Shown here piece after piece: positions 8,185 through 14,762 of a stretch of 16,378 nt of DNA; positions within the stretch are counted from its first letter, which is position 1; every line of letters starts with the position of its first letter. The notes below the pieces were generated by a model. The model had not been told where the DNA came from. It saw nothing but the letters and a program-made list of their open reading frames with translations, and made no database searches. The stretch comes from Cyanobacteria bacterium UBA8803 (GTDB lineage: Bacteria; Cyanobacteriota; Cyanobacteriia; Cyanobacteriales; Coleofasciculaceae): positions 1 through 16,378 of the forward strand of contig DNXU01000180.1 of the NCBI GenBank assembly GCA_003505715.1. The letters are read 5' to 3'. The translations under genes and the position numbers were made by a program.

Positions 8185-8204
8185 AACTGAACTTAAGTTC
8201 GGTT
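8185..8204. promoter_or_regulatory. 20-bp palindrome after the response regulator gene
   Basis: AACTGAACTTAAGTTCGGTT is symmetric over all 20 bases except one T/G pair; its 12-bp core GAACTTAAGTTC is perfect and has no loop. A loopless dyad without a T-run looks more like a protein-binding site than a terminator. It starts 11 bp past the regulator's stop and about 196 bp before the DsbA-like gene. Its half-site AACTGA also occurs in the operator at 327-344. Function inferred. Confidence 0.45.
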
Positions 8205-8262
8205 GAGGTCTCGTTGCAGAGAGAGTGAGCAACTGTTGTTTCATGCCTTCAATCACTCGACT

Positions 8263-8390
8263 TTAAGTTGGCGACAAAGCCGCATTAATTTCATAGGCTA
8301 AAGGCATACAAATAACGGAGGCGGCAGAAATCACAGACAGGAAGCACGGCAATCCTTCAATGCCGTAAAAGCTCCTTTTGCTAGTATGTC
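8263..8390 (-). pseudogene. Possible decayed coding fragment, unidentified
   Basis: On the minus strand a frame ending at TAA (8263-8265) reads SFYGIEGLPCFLSVIS then AASVICMPLAYEINAALSPT. The tail has natural-looking amphipathic composition but no start codon upstream, and I do not recognise the family. It could be the end of a lost gene, in keeping with the debris nearby, or chance. The rest of the 225-bp spacer between 8174 and 8400 holds only the dyad at 8185-8204 and a weak hairpin at 8346-8366. Confidence 0.22.
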
Positions 8391-8399
8391 CGATGTCTG

Positions 8400-8963
8400 A
8401 TGAATCGAAATAATCATTTTAATCAACTCCTGGTTCTACCCTCACAACGGGATCACTACCAGGGGGTACTCAATGCCTCAATCGTACTGGTGGAGTATGG
8501 AAATTACCAATGCCCTCAATGTAGAGAAGTCCATCAGTTGATTCAGGAAGTCCAGCAATATTCCAGTTCTGGGTTTCCTGACGAGAATTGGCTCTGTATT
8601 GTGTTTCGTCACTTTATTGATGGGCATTCAGCCTATCCTCAAGCTCAAAAAGCAGCAGAGGTAGCGGAAGCAGCAGCAGCGCAAGGTCAATTTTGGCAAA
8701 TGCACGATATGCTGTTCACCCATCAAGAAGCATTGGACGACGGTTATCTTGTCGAGTATGCCAATCGTCTAGGACTCGATATTTCCCAGTTTCTGCAAGA
8801 TCTATCTAAACAAGTACACGTCGATCGAATTAGTCAAGATATTGAAGGTGGATTAGAAAGTGGAGTAACGACTGCTCCAGCTTTGTTTATCAATGGAATT
8901 CGGTATCGCGATCGCTGTAATATTGAACAGTTGACGGCAGCTATTACTGCTGCAAGTCATTGA
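8400..8963 (+). CDS. DsbA-family thioredoxin-fold thiol oxidoreductase
   Basis: A 187-residue thioredoxin-fold protein of the DsbA/Thioredoxin_4 type. The active site is CPQC (Cys38, Cys41) after VEYGNYQ, and the cis-proline loop is TTAPALFING (Pro160). A helical insertion rich in Ala and Gln (about 78-135) lies between them, as expected for DsbA-like proteins. There is no signal peptide or membrane segment, so it is probably cytoplasmic; such cyanobacterial members are usually of unknown substrate. ATG 8400 is the only start available, because an in-frame TAG lies at 8382; there is no clear ribosome site. A degraded second copy of its last 40 or so codons lies at 9221-9343, showing that this gene or a close paralogue was once duplicated. 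Confidence 0.9.
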   Translation: MNRNNHFNQLLVLPSQRDHYQGVLNASIVLVEYGNYQCPQCREVHQLIQEVQQYSSSGFPDENWLCIVFRHFIDGHSAYPQAQKAAEVAEAAAAQGQFWQMHDMLFTHQEALDDGYLVEYANRLGLDISQFLQDLSKQVHVDRISQDIEGGLESGVTTAPALFINGIRYRDRCNIEQLTAAITAASH

Positions 8964-9004
8964 CTTTTCTACAACCTTTGGTTCTCTAGAAGGAGCAAAA
9001 AACA

Positions 9005-9095
9005 TTGAAATTTTCCTACACAATTCTCTATGTCAACGGTTGGTTATATCCGTGATTTAGACGGCATTTTAATTGAGCTGGGTAGTCCGATATAG
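9005..9095 (+). pseudogene. Internally deleted VOC/glyoxalase-family gene
   Basis: A good ribosome site (AAGGAG at 8990-8995) precedes TTG 9005, from which the frame reads MKFSYTILYVN, the typical N-terminal beta strand of VOC-family proteins. Immediately afterwards, in a different frame, the sequence reads VGYIRDLDGILIELGSPI and stops at TAG 9093-9095, the typical VOC C-terminus. The middle, roughly 80-90 codons in the family, is gone, and the junction near 9037 shifts the frame, so no functional protein can be made. Both ends are recognisable by eye; the size of the loss is from family knowledge. Confidence 0.72.
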
Positions 9096-9119
9096 CTGAT
9101 CAAAACAGAGGACATCAGG

Positions 9120-9213
9120 ATTCAATACGATTGCGTTGTGGTTGGTGTAGGTTCAGCAGGCTGCGTGATCACCAACTGTCTGACCGAAGACAGCGACACA
9201 ACGGTGTTACTCT
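9120..9213 (+). pseudogene. N-terminal fragment of GMC-family oxidoreductase
   Basis: The frame reads YDCVVVGVGSAGCVITNCLT then EDSDTTVLL, matching the N-terminus of GMC flavoenzymes (choline dehydrogenase type), whose FAD-binding signature is 'YDYIVVGAGSAGCV.A.RL.ED....VLLLEAG'. Only about 30 of some 500 residues remain. The likely start codon has become ATT (9120). Similarity ends at 9213, just before the decayed DsbA-like fragment. Confidence 0.75.
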
Positions 9214-9220
9214 CAATGGA

Positions 9221-9343
9221 GATATTGAAAGTGGAAACAAGAGCAGAGTAGCAACTGCCCCTTCGTTTATTAATTGAATTTACTACCATGATCGCTGGAG
9301 CATAGAACAGTTGATGGCAGTTATTATCACTGCCAGTCATTAA
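9221..9343 (+). pseudogene. Decayed duplicate of the DsbA-like gene 3' end
   Basis: The frame DIESGNKSRVATAPSFIN, stop, IYYHDRWSIEQLMAVIITASH, stop, lines up with the end of the intact gene at 8838-8963 (DIEGGLESGVTTAPALFING, IRYRDRCNIEQLTAAITAASH). A GGA glycine codon has become TGA, one codon is missing after TAP, and many bases differ, so the copy is old. It has no start and no CPxC half. It directly follows the GMC fragment in another frame. Confidence 0.82.
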
Positions 9344-9512
9344 GCTTTTTGATTCTCAATTGCACAATCAAAATACTGTCTATTATACAAGTATTCATAT
9401 TCTTCAGGTACACAGATACCGTTTCACAGATGCTCAGCAGTTTAGGCAGAACCTTAAAATGCTACAAACTATTCCTAAATTCAGTACTCAAGATCGTGCT
9501 AAAAAAGCAGTG

Positions 9513-10193
9513 ATGGAAGCCGTTACAGCACATGTTCTACTAGTCGAAAATGACAGCCAACTTGCTCAGCTAATCGCGCAGGAACTAGGCTGTGAAGGAT
9601 ATAAAGTAAATTTAATTGAGGATGGTATCAGCGGGTTGCTAGCTGCCCGTCAGACGAATCCAGATTTGATTATTGTAACCTGGACGCTTTTGGGACTTTC
9701 CTGTGCAGAGTTTTGTCATCGTTTGCGTTCAACCTACAACTGCGTGCCCATTATTGTATTAACTCATGAAGGGCAAGTTTATGAGCGGATCATGGGTTTA
9801 AATGCAGGTGCGAGTGATTGTCTAAGCAAACCCTTTGTCCTAGAAGAACTGATTGCCAGAGTTAGAGCGCACTTGAGACAAGGAGCAAAAGAAGCCTATC
9901 TTCTACAGTTTGAGCAGCTTGTTCTCAATCAAAAAGCGCGACAGGTCTACTATGGCCATCAGGAAATTGAACTGACGGCAAAGGAGTTTGATTTGCTTGA
10001 ATATTTCATGCGACATCCTAACCAGGTATTAACCCGTGTGCAAATTCTAGATCATGTCTGGGGTTACGAGAATTTTGCCAGTTCAAATGTCATTGAAGTC
10101 TACATCCGATATTTACGAATTAAGTTAGAGGCACAAAGTGCAACACAATTGATTCACACAGTGCGTGGTGTTGGTTACGTGTTGAGAAATTAG
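9513..10193 (+). CDS. OmpR/NblR-like response regulator lacking the phospho-acceptor Asp
   Basis: From ATG 9513 the product is 226 residues: a receiver domain (about 6-120) and an OmpR/PhoB winged helix (about 130-226, with ELTAKEFDLLEYFMRHPNQV, VWGY and VRGVGYVLRN). It resembles cyanobacterial NblR/RppA-type regulators. Where these read 'LDW.LPG', this protein reads VTWTLLG: the phospho-acceptor Asp is Thr56. The acidic pair is also changed, with Asn13 in VEND where family members have VEDD. Thr84 and Lys106 remain. It should therefore act without Asp phosphorylation (inference). No histidine kinase gene adjoins it. The frame is open from TTG 9360, with another ATG at 9459; I prefer 9513 for family length and because TTG 9360 lies in promoter-like sequence (TTGCAC 9360, TATACA 9384). 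Confidence 0.88.
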   Translation: MEAVTAHVLLVENDSQLAQLIAQELGCEGYKVNLIEDGISGLLAARQTNPDLIIVTWTLLGLSCAEFCHRLRSTYNCVPIIVLTHEGQVYERIMGLNAGASDCLSKPFVLEELIARVRAHLRQGAKEAYLLQFEQLVLNQKARQVYYGHQEIELTAKEFDLLEYFMRHPNQVLTRVQILDHVWGYENFASSNVIEVYIRYLRIKLEAQSATQLIHTVRGVGYVLRN

Positions 10194-10273
10194 CGGCACC
10201 AAAATCCATTTCAGTGGCTGTCAACTAACTTGATCGCCATTCATTCCACAAATCATTTATTAATCGGAGCATC

Positions 10274-10726
10274 ATGACCCAATCTTTCTGGTTTTTTGGC
10301 TCTCGCCTTACAATTGTTGCCGATCACACAACAACTGGAGGTCAGTACGATCTGATTGAAGGTTATTTCCCACCCGGCTCCCAGACTCCTCCTCATCGCC
10401 ACACACGCTATTCTGAACAACTCTATGTGCTGGAAGGAGAGTTCACAGTCTGGGCAGGCGAGAACAAGGTTGTGCTGAAAGCGGGTGAAAGCTTTGTGAT
10501 CGCTCCATGTGTACCCCATGTTGTTGCCACACTAGGCGATCGCCCCGCTCGCGGACTCGTTGTTGCTGCGCCCAGTGCCTTTGCTCGGTTGATTGAAGCA
10601 GTGGGGACTCAGGACGAGACAGGAGCACCAGATATGGCACTGTTTGATCGCATTTCTGCTGAGATCGGCGACGAACTGCTTGGTCCGCCTGGAACTCTAC
10701 CTACCGATTTTGCAGCAACAGCCTGA
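10274..10726 (+). CDS. Single-domain cupin protein
   Basis: A 150-residue cupin. Motif 1 is clear: PPHRHTRYSEQLYVLEGE gives metal ligands His41, His43 and Glu48. Motif 2, GESFVIAPCVPHVV, supplies His82. The fold covers about residues 25-100, followed by a helical tail that often accompanies quercetin dioxygenase-like and polyketide-associated cupins. It probably binds a divalent metal and may be a small dioxygenase or isomerase, but the substrate cannot be inferred. The start is supported by CGGAG at 10265-10269. It is the first gene of the same-strand redox series, 58 bp before the truncated hydrolase. Confidence 0.9.
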   Translation: MTQSFWFFGSRLTIVADHTTTGGQYDLIEGYFPPGSQTPPHRHTRYSEQLYVLEGEFTVWAGENKVVLKAGESFVIAPCVPHVVATLGDRPARGLVVAAPSAFARLIEAVGTQDETGAPDMALFDRISAEIGDELLGPPGTLPTDFAATA

Positions 10727-10784
10727 ACTTTCTCTCTGAGTCAAACGTTAGAAACAACTCTCTTATCTACAAAAGGAAACTCTC

Positions 10785-11213
10785 ATGCCTTACGTTACGG
10801 TCGGTCAAGAAAACTCTGCAAACAAAGCAATTGTTGAAGATCGCCCAGCTTATTTATCTGCATTCTTTCAAGACTTTTTCAACATAGATGTACTGCTGGG
10901 CGATCGCATCAGCAATGAGGCTATCCAGGCAAGTTGGAATGTGGCAGCCAGTGCTTCTGCAAAAGGAACGTTGGATTGCGTCCCGTCGTGGCTAACGGAT
11001 TTCCGTGACGATTTACCTCGCATTGATGTACCAACCCTGATCATTCATGGAGATAGCGATCGCATTCTCCCCCTTGCATCGACTGCCAAGAGACTACCAG
11101 AGTTAATTAAAGACAGCCGTCTTGTGATAATTCCTGGCGGACCCCATGCCATCAACTGGACTCACGCCGATCAGGTTAATCCTGTGCTGCTGGACTTCTT
11201 GGCAGGAAATTGA
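10785..11213 (+). CDS. Internally deleted alpha/beta hydrolase (non-heme chloroperoxidase type), probably inactive
   Basis: The 142-residue product starts MPYVTVGQENSAN, the standard start of about 277-residue chloroperoxidase/haloperoxidase-like hydrolases, then jumps at residue 13/14 (near 10824) to KAIVEDRPAYLSAFF, which belongs in the cap region of the family. The 130 or so residues between, with the oxyanion loop and the nucleophile elbow (GFSMG), are missing. The catalytic acid (Asp92 in HGDSDRILP) and His121 (PGGPHAINWTHA) remain. The frame is intact and a ribosome site (AAGGA at 10773-10777) is kept, so a protein may be made, but it cannot use the family's catalytic triad. This is best regarded as a deletion derivative or pseudogene; a non-catalytic role cannot be excluded. 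Confidence 0.85.
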   Translation: MPYVTVGQENSANKAIVEDRPAYLSAFFQDFFNIDVLLGDRISNEAIQASWNVAASASAKGTLDCVPSWLTDFRDDLPRIDVPTLIIHGDSDRILPLASTAKRLPELIKDSRLVIIPGGPHAINWTHADQVNPVLLDFLAGN

Positions 11214-11346
11214 GCTGGAGGTACAACTTATCTCTTCAAGCTATGAGCAGAGGTTGTCTTCTAATAGGGCAGCAGAACTTGAATGCATGAATGCAACTTG
11301 ATTCACAAATAGCTAGCTGTCAACTTCAACAAATGTGAGGACAAAG

Positions 11347-11910
11347 GTGATAAAAGTTTTGATTGTCTACGCAACAGATTACGGCAATACCAAGAAGATG
11401 GCAACAACGGTAGCTTCTGGGGTGACATCAATTTCAGAAACTGAAGTGGAAGTAAAGTTTGCTGACGATGTGACCGAAGATGATGTCATCGCAAGTGACG
11501 CTGTTATTGTGGGTTCCCCAGTACATATGGGCAGTCCAGATTGGCGCGTCAAAAAATTTATCGATCAGGTTTGTGGACCTCTTTGGATCAAAGATAGCCT
11601 CATTGGAAAAGTGGGTGCTGTCTTTGCGACGGGTGGCGGTTTCGGCAATTCAGGGGGCGGCGCTGAACTAACCATGCTGGCGCTGTTAAACAATTTTGCT
11701 GAACTGGGAATGGTGATGGTGCCTTTACCCAAAATCACACCCGGATATTTTCTTGGCGGTTTGCAATGGGGTCCCTACGGACGCTCTGCGGGAGAGCATA
11801 TGGAGCAGACAGGCGTTGCTGAAGAAAGGCTGGAAGCTGCCAAATATCACGGTGCGAATGTAGCACGAGTAGCTGCTGCCTTAGCAGGCAAAGAATTGTT
11901 TGCCAAGTAG
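11347..11910 (+). CDS. Flavodoxin-fold NAD(P)H:quinone oxidoreductase, WrbA-like
   Basis: About 187 residues with a flavodoxin fold: the FMN phosphate loop ATDYGNT at 9-15, GSPVHMGSPDWRVKKF in the 60s loop, and a glycine-rich FATGGGFGNSGGGAE segment followed by PGYFLGGLQWGPYGRS, as in WrbA/flavodoxin_2-type quinone reductases. The likely role is two-electron reduction of quinones with NAD(P)H, avoiding semiquinone radicals. I chose GTG 11347 because GAGG lies at 11337-11340; the frame also allows GTG 11335, which has no ribosome site. The 121-bp spacer upstream holds nothing I can identify. Neighbours (zinc-free quinone reductase, SDR, ABM protein) fit a quinone or electrophile detoxification role. 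Confidence 0.9.
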   Translation: MIKVLIVYATDYGNTKKMATTVASGVTSISETEVEVKFADDVTEDDVIASDAVIVGSPVHMGSPDWRVKKFIDQVCGPLWIKDSLIGKVGAVFATGGGFGNSGGGAELTMLALLNNFAELGMVMVPLPKITPGYFLGGLQWGPYGRSAGEHMEQTGVAEERLEAAKYHGANVARVAAALAGKELFAK

Positions 11911-12051
11911 AAAACTCAAGTACGCACTAGCGCTCACTCCAAGACAAACAGCGCTCCTTTGTAGCCTTAACGTCGGGAGATGAAGCTCCGTAATCTGGCG
12001 ACCACCAAAAGCTATCCTAAAAGCGGCAATTGCTCATTGAGGTTGCATTCT

Positions 12052-12627
12052 ATGTCGGAACCCCTAGCAATTAGTTTAGATGAAGACACTCAGCAGGTAA
12101 CTGCCATCATTTGTCATACGGTTCGTCCAGGGCGCGAGCAGGGGTATGAAGAGTGGTTGCATGGTATTACTACGGCTGCCCACAAATTCAGAGGACATTT
12201 AGGAGTCAGTGTGATTCGACCCTGGGACCACGCTCACGCTGAGTATGTTGCAATCCTCAAATTTGATCGGTACAGCAATCTTAAAACGTGGATGGAATCT
12301 GATGTTCGGCAGGAATGGATTGCGCGATTACAGCCACTAATCGAAAAGCCTGAAGTCATTCAAACCCTGACCGGACTAGAAACCTGGTTTATGCTTCCAA
12401 ATAAGCTACAGGTTCCACCCCCTCGCTACAAGATGGTATTAGTGACGTGGCTGGGAGTGTTGCTCACGCTTCCTATCTCTAACCATTTACTGATACCGCT
12501 ACTGTCTGAATTTCCTACATTGTTTGAGCAACTGATCGGTACAGGATTCAGTGTTGTCCTGCTCACTTATCTAATCATGCCGCACCTAACTCAACTATTT
12601 CGCAAATGGCTGTATCCCGTTTCCTAG
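12052..12627 (+). CDS. Antibiotic biosynthesis monooxygenase (ABM) domain protein with two membrane segments
   Basis: From ATG 12052 the product is 191 residues. The N-terminal part (about 15-112) is an ABM-type ferredoxin-like domain: VTAIICHTVRPGREQGYEEW, GHLGVSVIRPWDH and EYVAILKFDRYSNLKTWMES. Two hydrophobic segments follow (about 127-149 and 160-178), giving a membrane-anchored protein of the 'ABM superfamily enzyme' type seen in cyanobacteria and actinobacteria. The frame also opens at ATG 11980, but that start has a GGGAG directly abutting it with no spacing, whereas 12052 has GAGG at 12039-12042, so the 24-residue basic extension is probably not translated. Function is unproven; ABM domains act as cofactor-free oxygenases or as stress-linked dimers. 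Confidence 0.85.
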   Translation: MSEPLAISLDEDTQQVTAIICHTVRPGREQGYEEWLHGITTAAHKFRGHLGVSVIRPWDHAHAEYVAILKFDRYSNLKTWMESDVRQEWIARLQPLIEKPEVIQTLTGLETWFMLPNKLQVPPPRYKMVLVTWLGVLLTLPISNHLLIPLLSEFPTLFEQLIGTGFSVVLLTYLIMPHLTQLFRKWLYPVS

Positions 12628-12659
12628 ACTGATATAAAACTTCCAGGAAGTCATCCAAA

Positions 12660-13703
12660 ATGAAAAAATTAGAAGGAAAAGTTGCTCTTGTCACCGACGG
12701 TACCAGTGGCATCGGTCTTGCCACTGCTAAACGCTTTGTCGCCGAAGGAGCCTATGTCTTCATCACGGGTCGTCGCCAAACTGAATTGGATGCTGCCGTC
12801 AAGGAAATCGGTAAAAATGTCACGGGTGTTCAGAGTGATGCCTCGAATCTTGCAGACCTGGATCGCCTGTTCGCCACGATCGAGCAAGAGCAAGGACATC
12901 TCGCTGTGCTATTCGCCAATGCAGGCGGTGGAGAAATCGCCCCACTCGGAGCCATCACTGAAGAACACTTTGACACAACATTCAACACAAACGTCAAAGG
13001 TCTGCTGTTTACTGTGCAGAAGGCATTACCGCTGCTGCCAGAGGGTGCTTCTATCATTTTGAACGCCTCCACTGCTTCTACCGTGGGTACTCCAGCTTTC
13101 AGCGTTTATAGTGCCACCAAAGCCGCTGTGCGATCGTTTGCCCGGAATTGGACACTCGACCTGAAAGAGCGCAAGATTCGGGTGAATGCCATTAGCCCTG
13201 GTGTGGTTCCAACTCCTGGGTACGATCAGCTGGGATTATCAAGAATTCTGGCAAAAGGAGAAAATATGGATCTTCACCAACTCACAGCGATCGAAGATAT
13301 TCGTCAGACCAAAGCACGCTATTGCCGATTCATCGATTTGAAGCAGTGGGACGATTTCAAAAACTTATTTATGCCGACTGTGCATCTTACTTTTCATGGT
13401 GTTCAAGGAGAGTTGTTATACCAATTTACAGACCTTCAAATTTTCATTGACCAAACAGCAACCATGTTAGACAAAGCTCAGACCATCCATCAGGTTCATA
13501 ACCCTGAAGTTCAATTAACTTCGGAAACGACAGCGCGGACGATCTGGTCGATGGAGGACTGGATTACTTATCCCGAAGATGTAAAGGGACTCTTTAAAGC
13601 GCTTCACGGATTTGGACATTATTACGAAACGCTCGAATTGAGAGAGAGCCGCTGGCTCACCACGACACTTAGCTTAAAAAGAACCATTCTGACTATTGCC
13701 TGA
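12660..13703 (+). CDS. Fusion: short-chain dehydrogenase (truncated) + NTF2/SnoaL-like domain
   Basis: Residues 1-193 are a classical SDR with NAG (88-90), Ser137, and YSATK (Tyr150, Lys154). Two things are odd. The nucleotide motif reads VTDGTSGIG, with Asp13 where the first Gly of TGxxxGxG belongs. The SDR also stops at GYDQLGL, lacking the last 55 or so residues (normally ending near 'FVTGIELFVDGG'). After a short bridge (SRILAKGEN), Met203 begins an NTF2/SnoaL-like domain of about 145 residues ([20 protein letters not shown] onward). That Met has its own ribosome site, so the fusion probably arose by an in-frame deletion joining two neighbouring genes. The SDR half is probably crippled; the NTF2-like half looks complete. 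Start chosen at ATG 12660 with AGGAAG at 12645-12650. Confidence 0.88.
   Translation: MKKLEGKVALVTDGTSGIGLATAKRFVAEGAYVFITGRRQTELDAAVKEIGKNVTGVQSDASNLADLDRLFATIEQEQGHLAVLFANAGGGEIAPLGAITEEHFDTTFNTNVKGLLFTVQKALPLLPEGASIILNASTASTVGTPAFSVYSATKAAVRSFARNWTLDLKERKIRVNAISPGVVPTPGYDQLGLSRILAKGENMDLHQLTAIEDIRQTKARYCRFIDLKQWDDFKNLFMPTVHLTFHGVQGELLYQFTDLQIFIDQTATMLDKAQTIHQVHNPEVQLTSETTARTIWSMEDWITYPEDVKGLFKALHGFGHYYETLELRESRWLTTTLSLKRTILTIA
13255..13268 (+). promoter_or_regulatory. Internal ribosome binding site and start of the NTF2-like gene
   Basis: AAGGAG (13255-13260) lies 5 nt before ATG 13266, in frame with the SDR reading frame. This marks the original start of the NTF2/SnoaL-like gene and could still produce a separate protein of about 145 residues alongside the fusion. 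Confidence 0.65.
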
Positions 13704-13721
13704 GCGGCACAAGGAAAAAAC

Positions 13722-14747
13722 ATGTTGCCGAAAATGAAAGCGGTCATCATGACTAAGCCTGGCGATCCGGAGGTGTTGACTTACACAGAAGTCGATATGC
13801 CACGTATTGAGCATCCAACTGACGTACTCGTGAAAATCAAAGCAGCAGGCGTTAATCCAGGCGATTGTCAAAATAGGAAATTCGGAACTCCTTCCTATGC
13901 GGCAGGAGAAGGGAAACAGGGCTTTAGTATCCTGGGGATGGACGGAGTTGGTGTCGTCGAGGCGGTAGGAACGGACATCACGCACATCAAGTCAGGTGAT
14001 GAAGTTTGGTATTACGACGGCGGTTACGCAGATAAACACGGTAGCTACGCGCAGTATAAAGTCGTTAATGGTCATTATCTATCCCCCAAGCCGAAGTCGA
14101 TCAATTATGTAACAGCCGCAGCGTTGCCCGTCGTTGCCCTGACGGCGTGGGAGGCAGTAGTCGATCGCGCAAACGTCCAACCCGGTGACTTTGTATTGGT
14201 GCATGGCGGTGCTGGTGGACTGGGGCATATCAGCATCCAACTAGTGTTAAATCGCGGCGGACATGTGGCGACGACAGTCACTGGTACTGCAAAGGAAAAA
14301 TTGGTACGTGCGCTAGGTGCTGAAGTACTTATTGACTATAAAAAAGAGGATGTGAAGCAGGCGCTGATTAACTGGACAAGCAAAGATGGAGCAGATGTTG
14401 TGCTTGACTACGTTGGTCATGAAAATTTTGCCAACAGCATCGACCTGGTTGCGTCGTATGGAACGCTCATAAATACAGTCGTCTCTGATTGGCCCAATGG
14501 GAATAATCTCGTTGCCGAATATAAAAATTTGAGTATCAAGTTCGTCAACATCGGTTTGCCGCAAGTATCTGGCAACCATGAATTTCGGCTTCGCCAAACG
14601 CAGGTTTTGAAAGAAATTTCACGACTTGTCGATGCCGGTCAATTGCAGGTTCACCTCGACCGAGTTTTTCCACTTCAACAAGTAGCAGAAGCGCAGCGAT
14701 CGCTAGAGGCAGGTGAAGTCATTGGGCGCGTTGTCATCGAAATGTAA
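13722..14747 (+). CDS. Zinc-independent NADPH:quinone reductase, MDR superfamily
   Basis: A 341-residue medium-chain dehydrogenase/reductase. The N-terminal GroES-like domain (about 5-125) contains KAAGVNPGD, and GMDGVGVVEAVG stands where zinc enzymes have GHE; no structural cysteine cluster is present, so it is the zinc-free quinone oxidoreductase type. The Rossmann domain (about 130-265) has HGGAGGLGHISIQL (161-174) for NADPH. The C-terminus, PLQQVAEAQRSLEAGEVIGRVVIEM, is the typical family ending, so the gene is full length. Expected reaction: NADPH-dependent reduction of quinones or activated alkenes. AAGGAA precedes the ATG. It begins 18 bp after the SDR-NTF2 stop and is followed 15 bp later by the Gfo/Idh gene, so these are probably co-transcribed. 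Confidence 0.93.
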   Translation: MLPKMKAVIMTKPGDPEVLTYTEVDMPRIEHPTDVLVKIKAAGVNPGDCQNRKFGTPSYAAGEGKQGFSILGMDGVGVVEAVGTDITHIKSGDEVWYYDGGYADKHGSYAQYKVVNGHYLSPKPKSINYVTAAALPVVALTAWEAVVDRANVQPGDFVLVHGGAGGLGHISIQLVLNRGGHVATTVTGTAKEKLVRALGAEVLIDYKKEDVKQALINWTSKDGADVVLDYVGHENFANSIDLVASYGTLINTVVSDWPNGNNLVAEYKNLSIKFVNIGLPQVSGNHEFRLRQTQVLKEISRLVDAGQLQVHLDRVFPLQQVAEAQRSLEAGEVIGRVVIEM

Positions 14748-14762
14748 TCGATCAGGAAGATT

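Noticed and set aside
8346..8366. Hairpin ACGGCA/TGCCGT before the DsbA-like gene
   Set aside because: A 6-bp stem with a 9-nt loop and no T-run is likely by chance in a window of this size.
9122..9343. A single chimeric GMC-DsbA gene
   Set aside because: The two parts are in different frames and the DsbA-like part has an internal stop, so this is adjacent debris and not a fusion protein.
9360..9512. An N-terminal extension of the OmpR-type regulator from TTG 9360
   Set aside because: The 51 extra residues match nothing in the family, and the TTG overlaps promoter-like sequence.
12682..13062. A second plus-strand frame of 126 codons inside the SDR gene
   Set aside because: It is a frame shadow of the SDR, which has clear motifs in its own frame.
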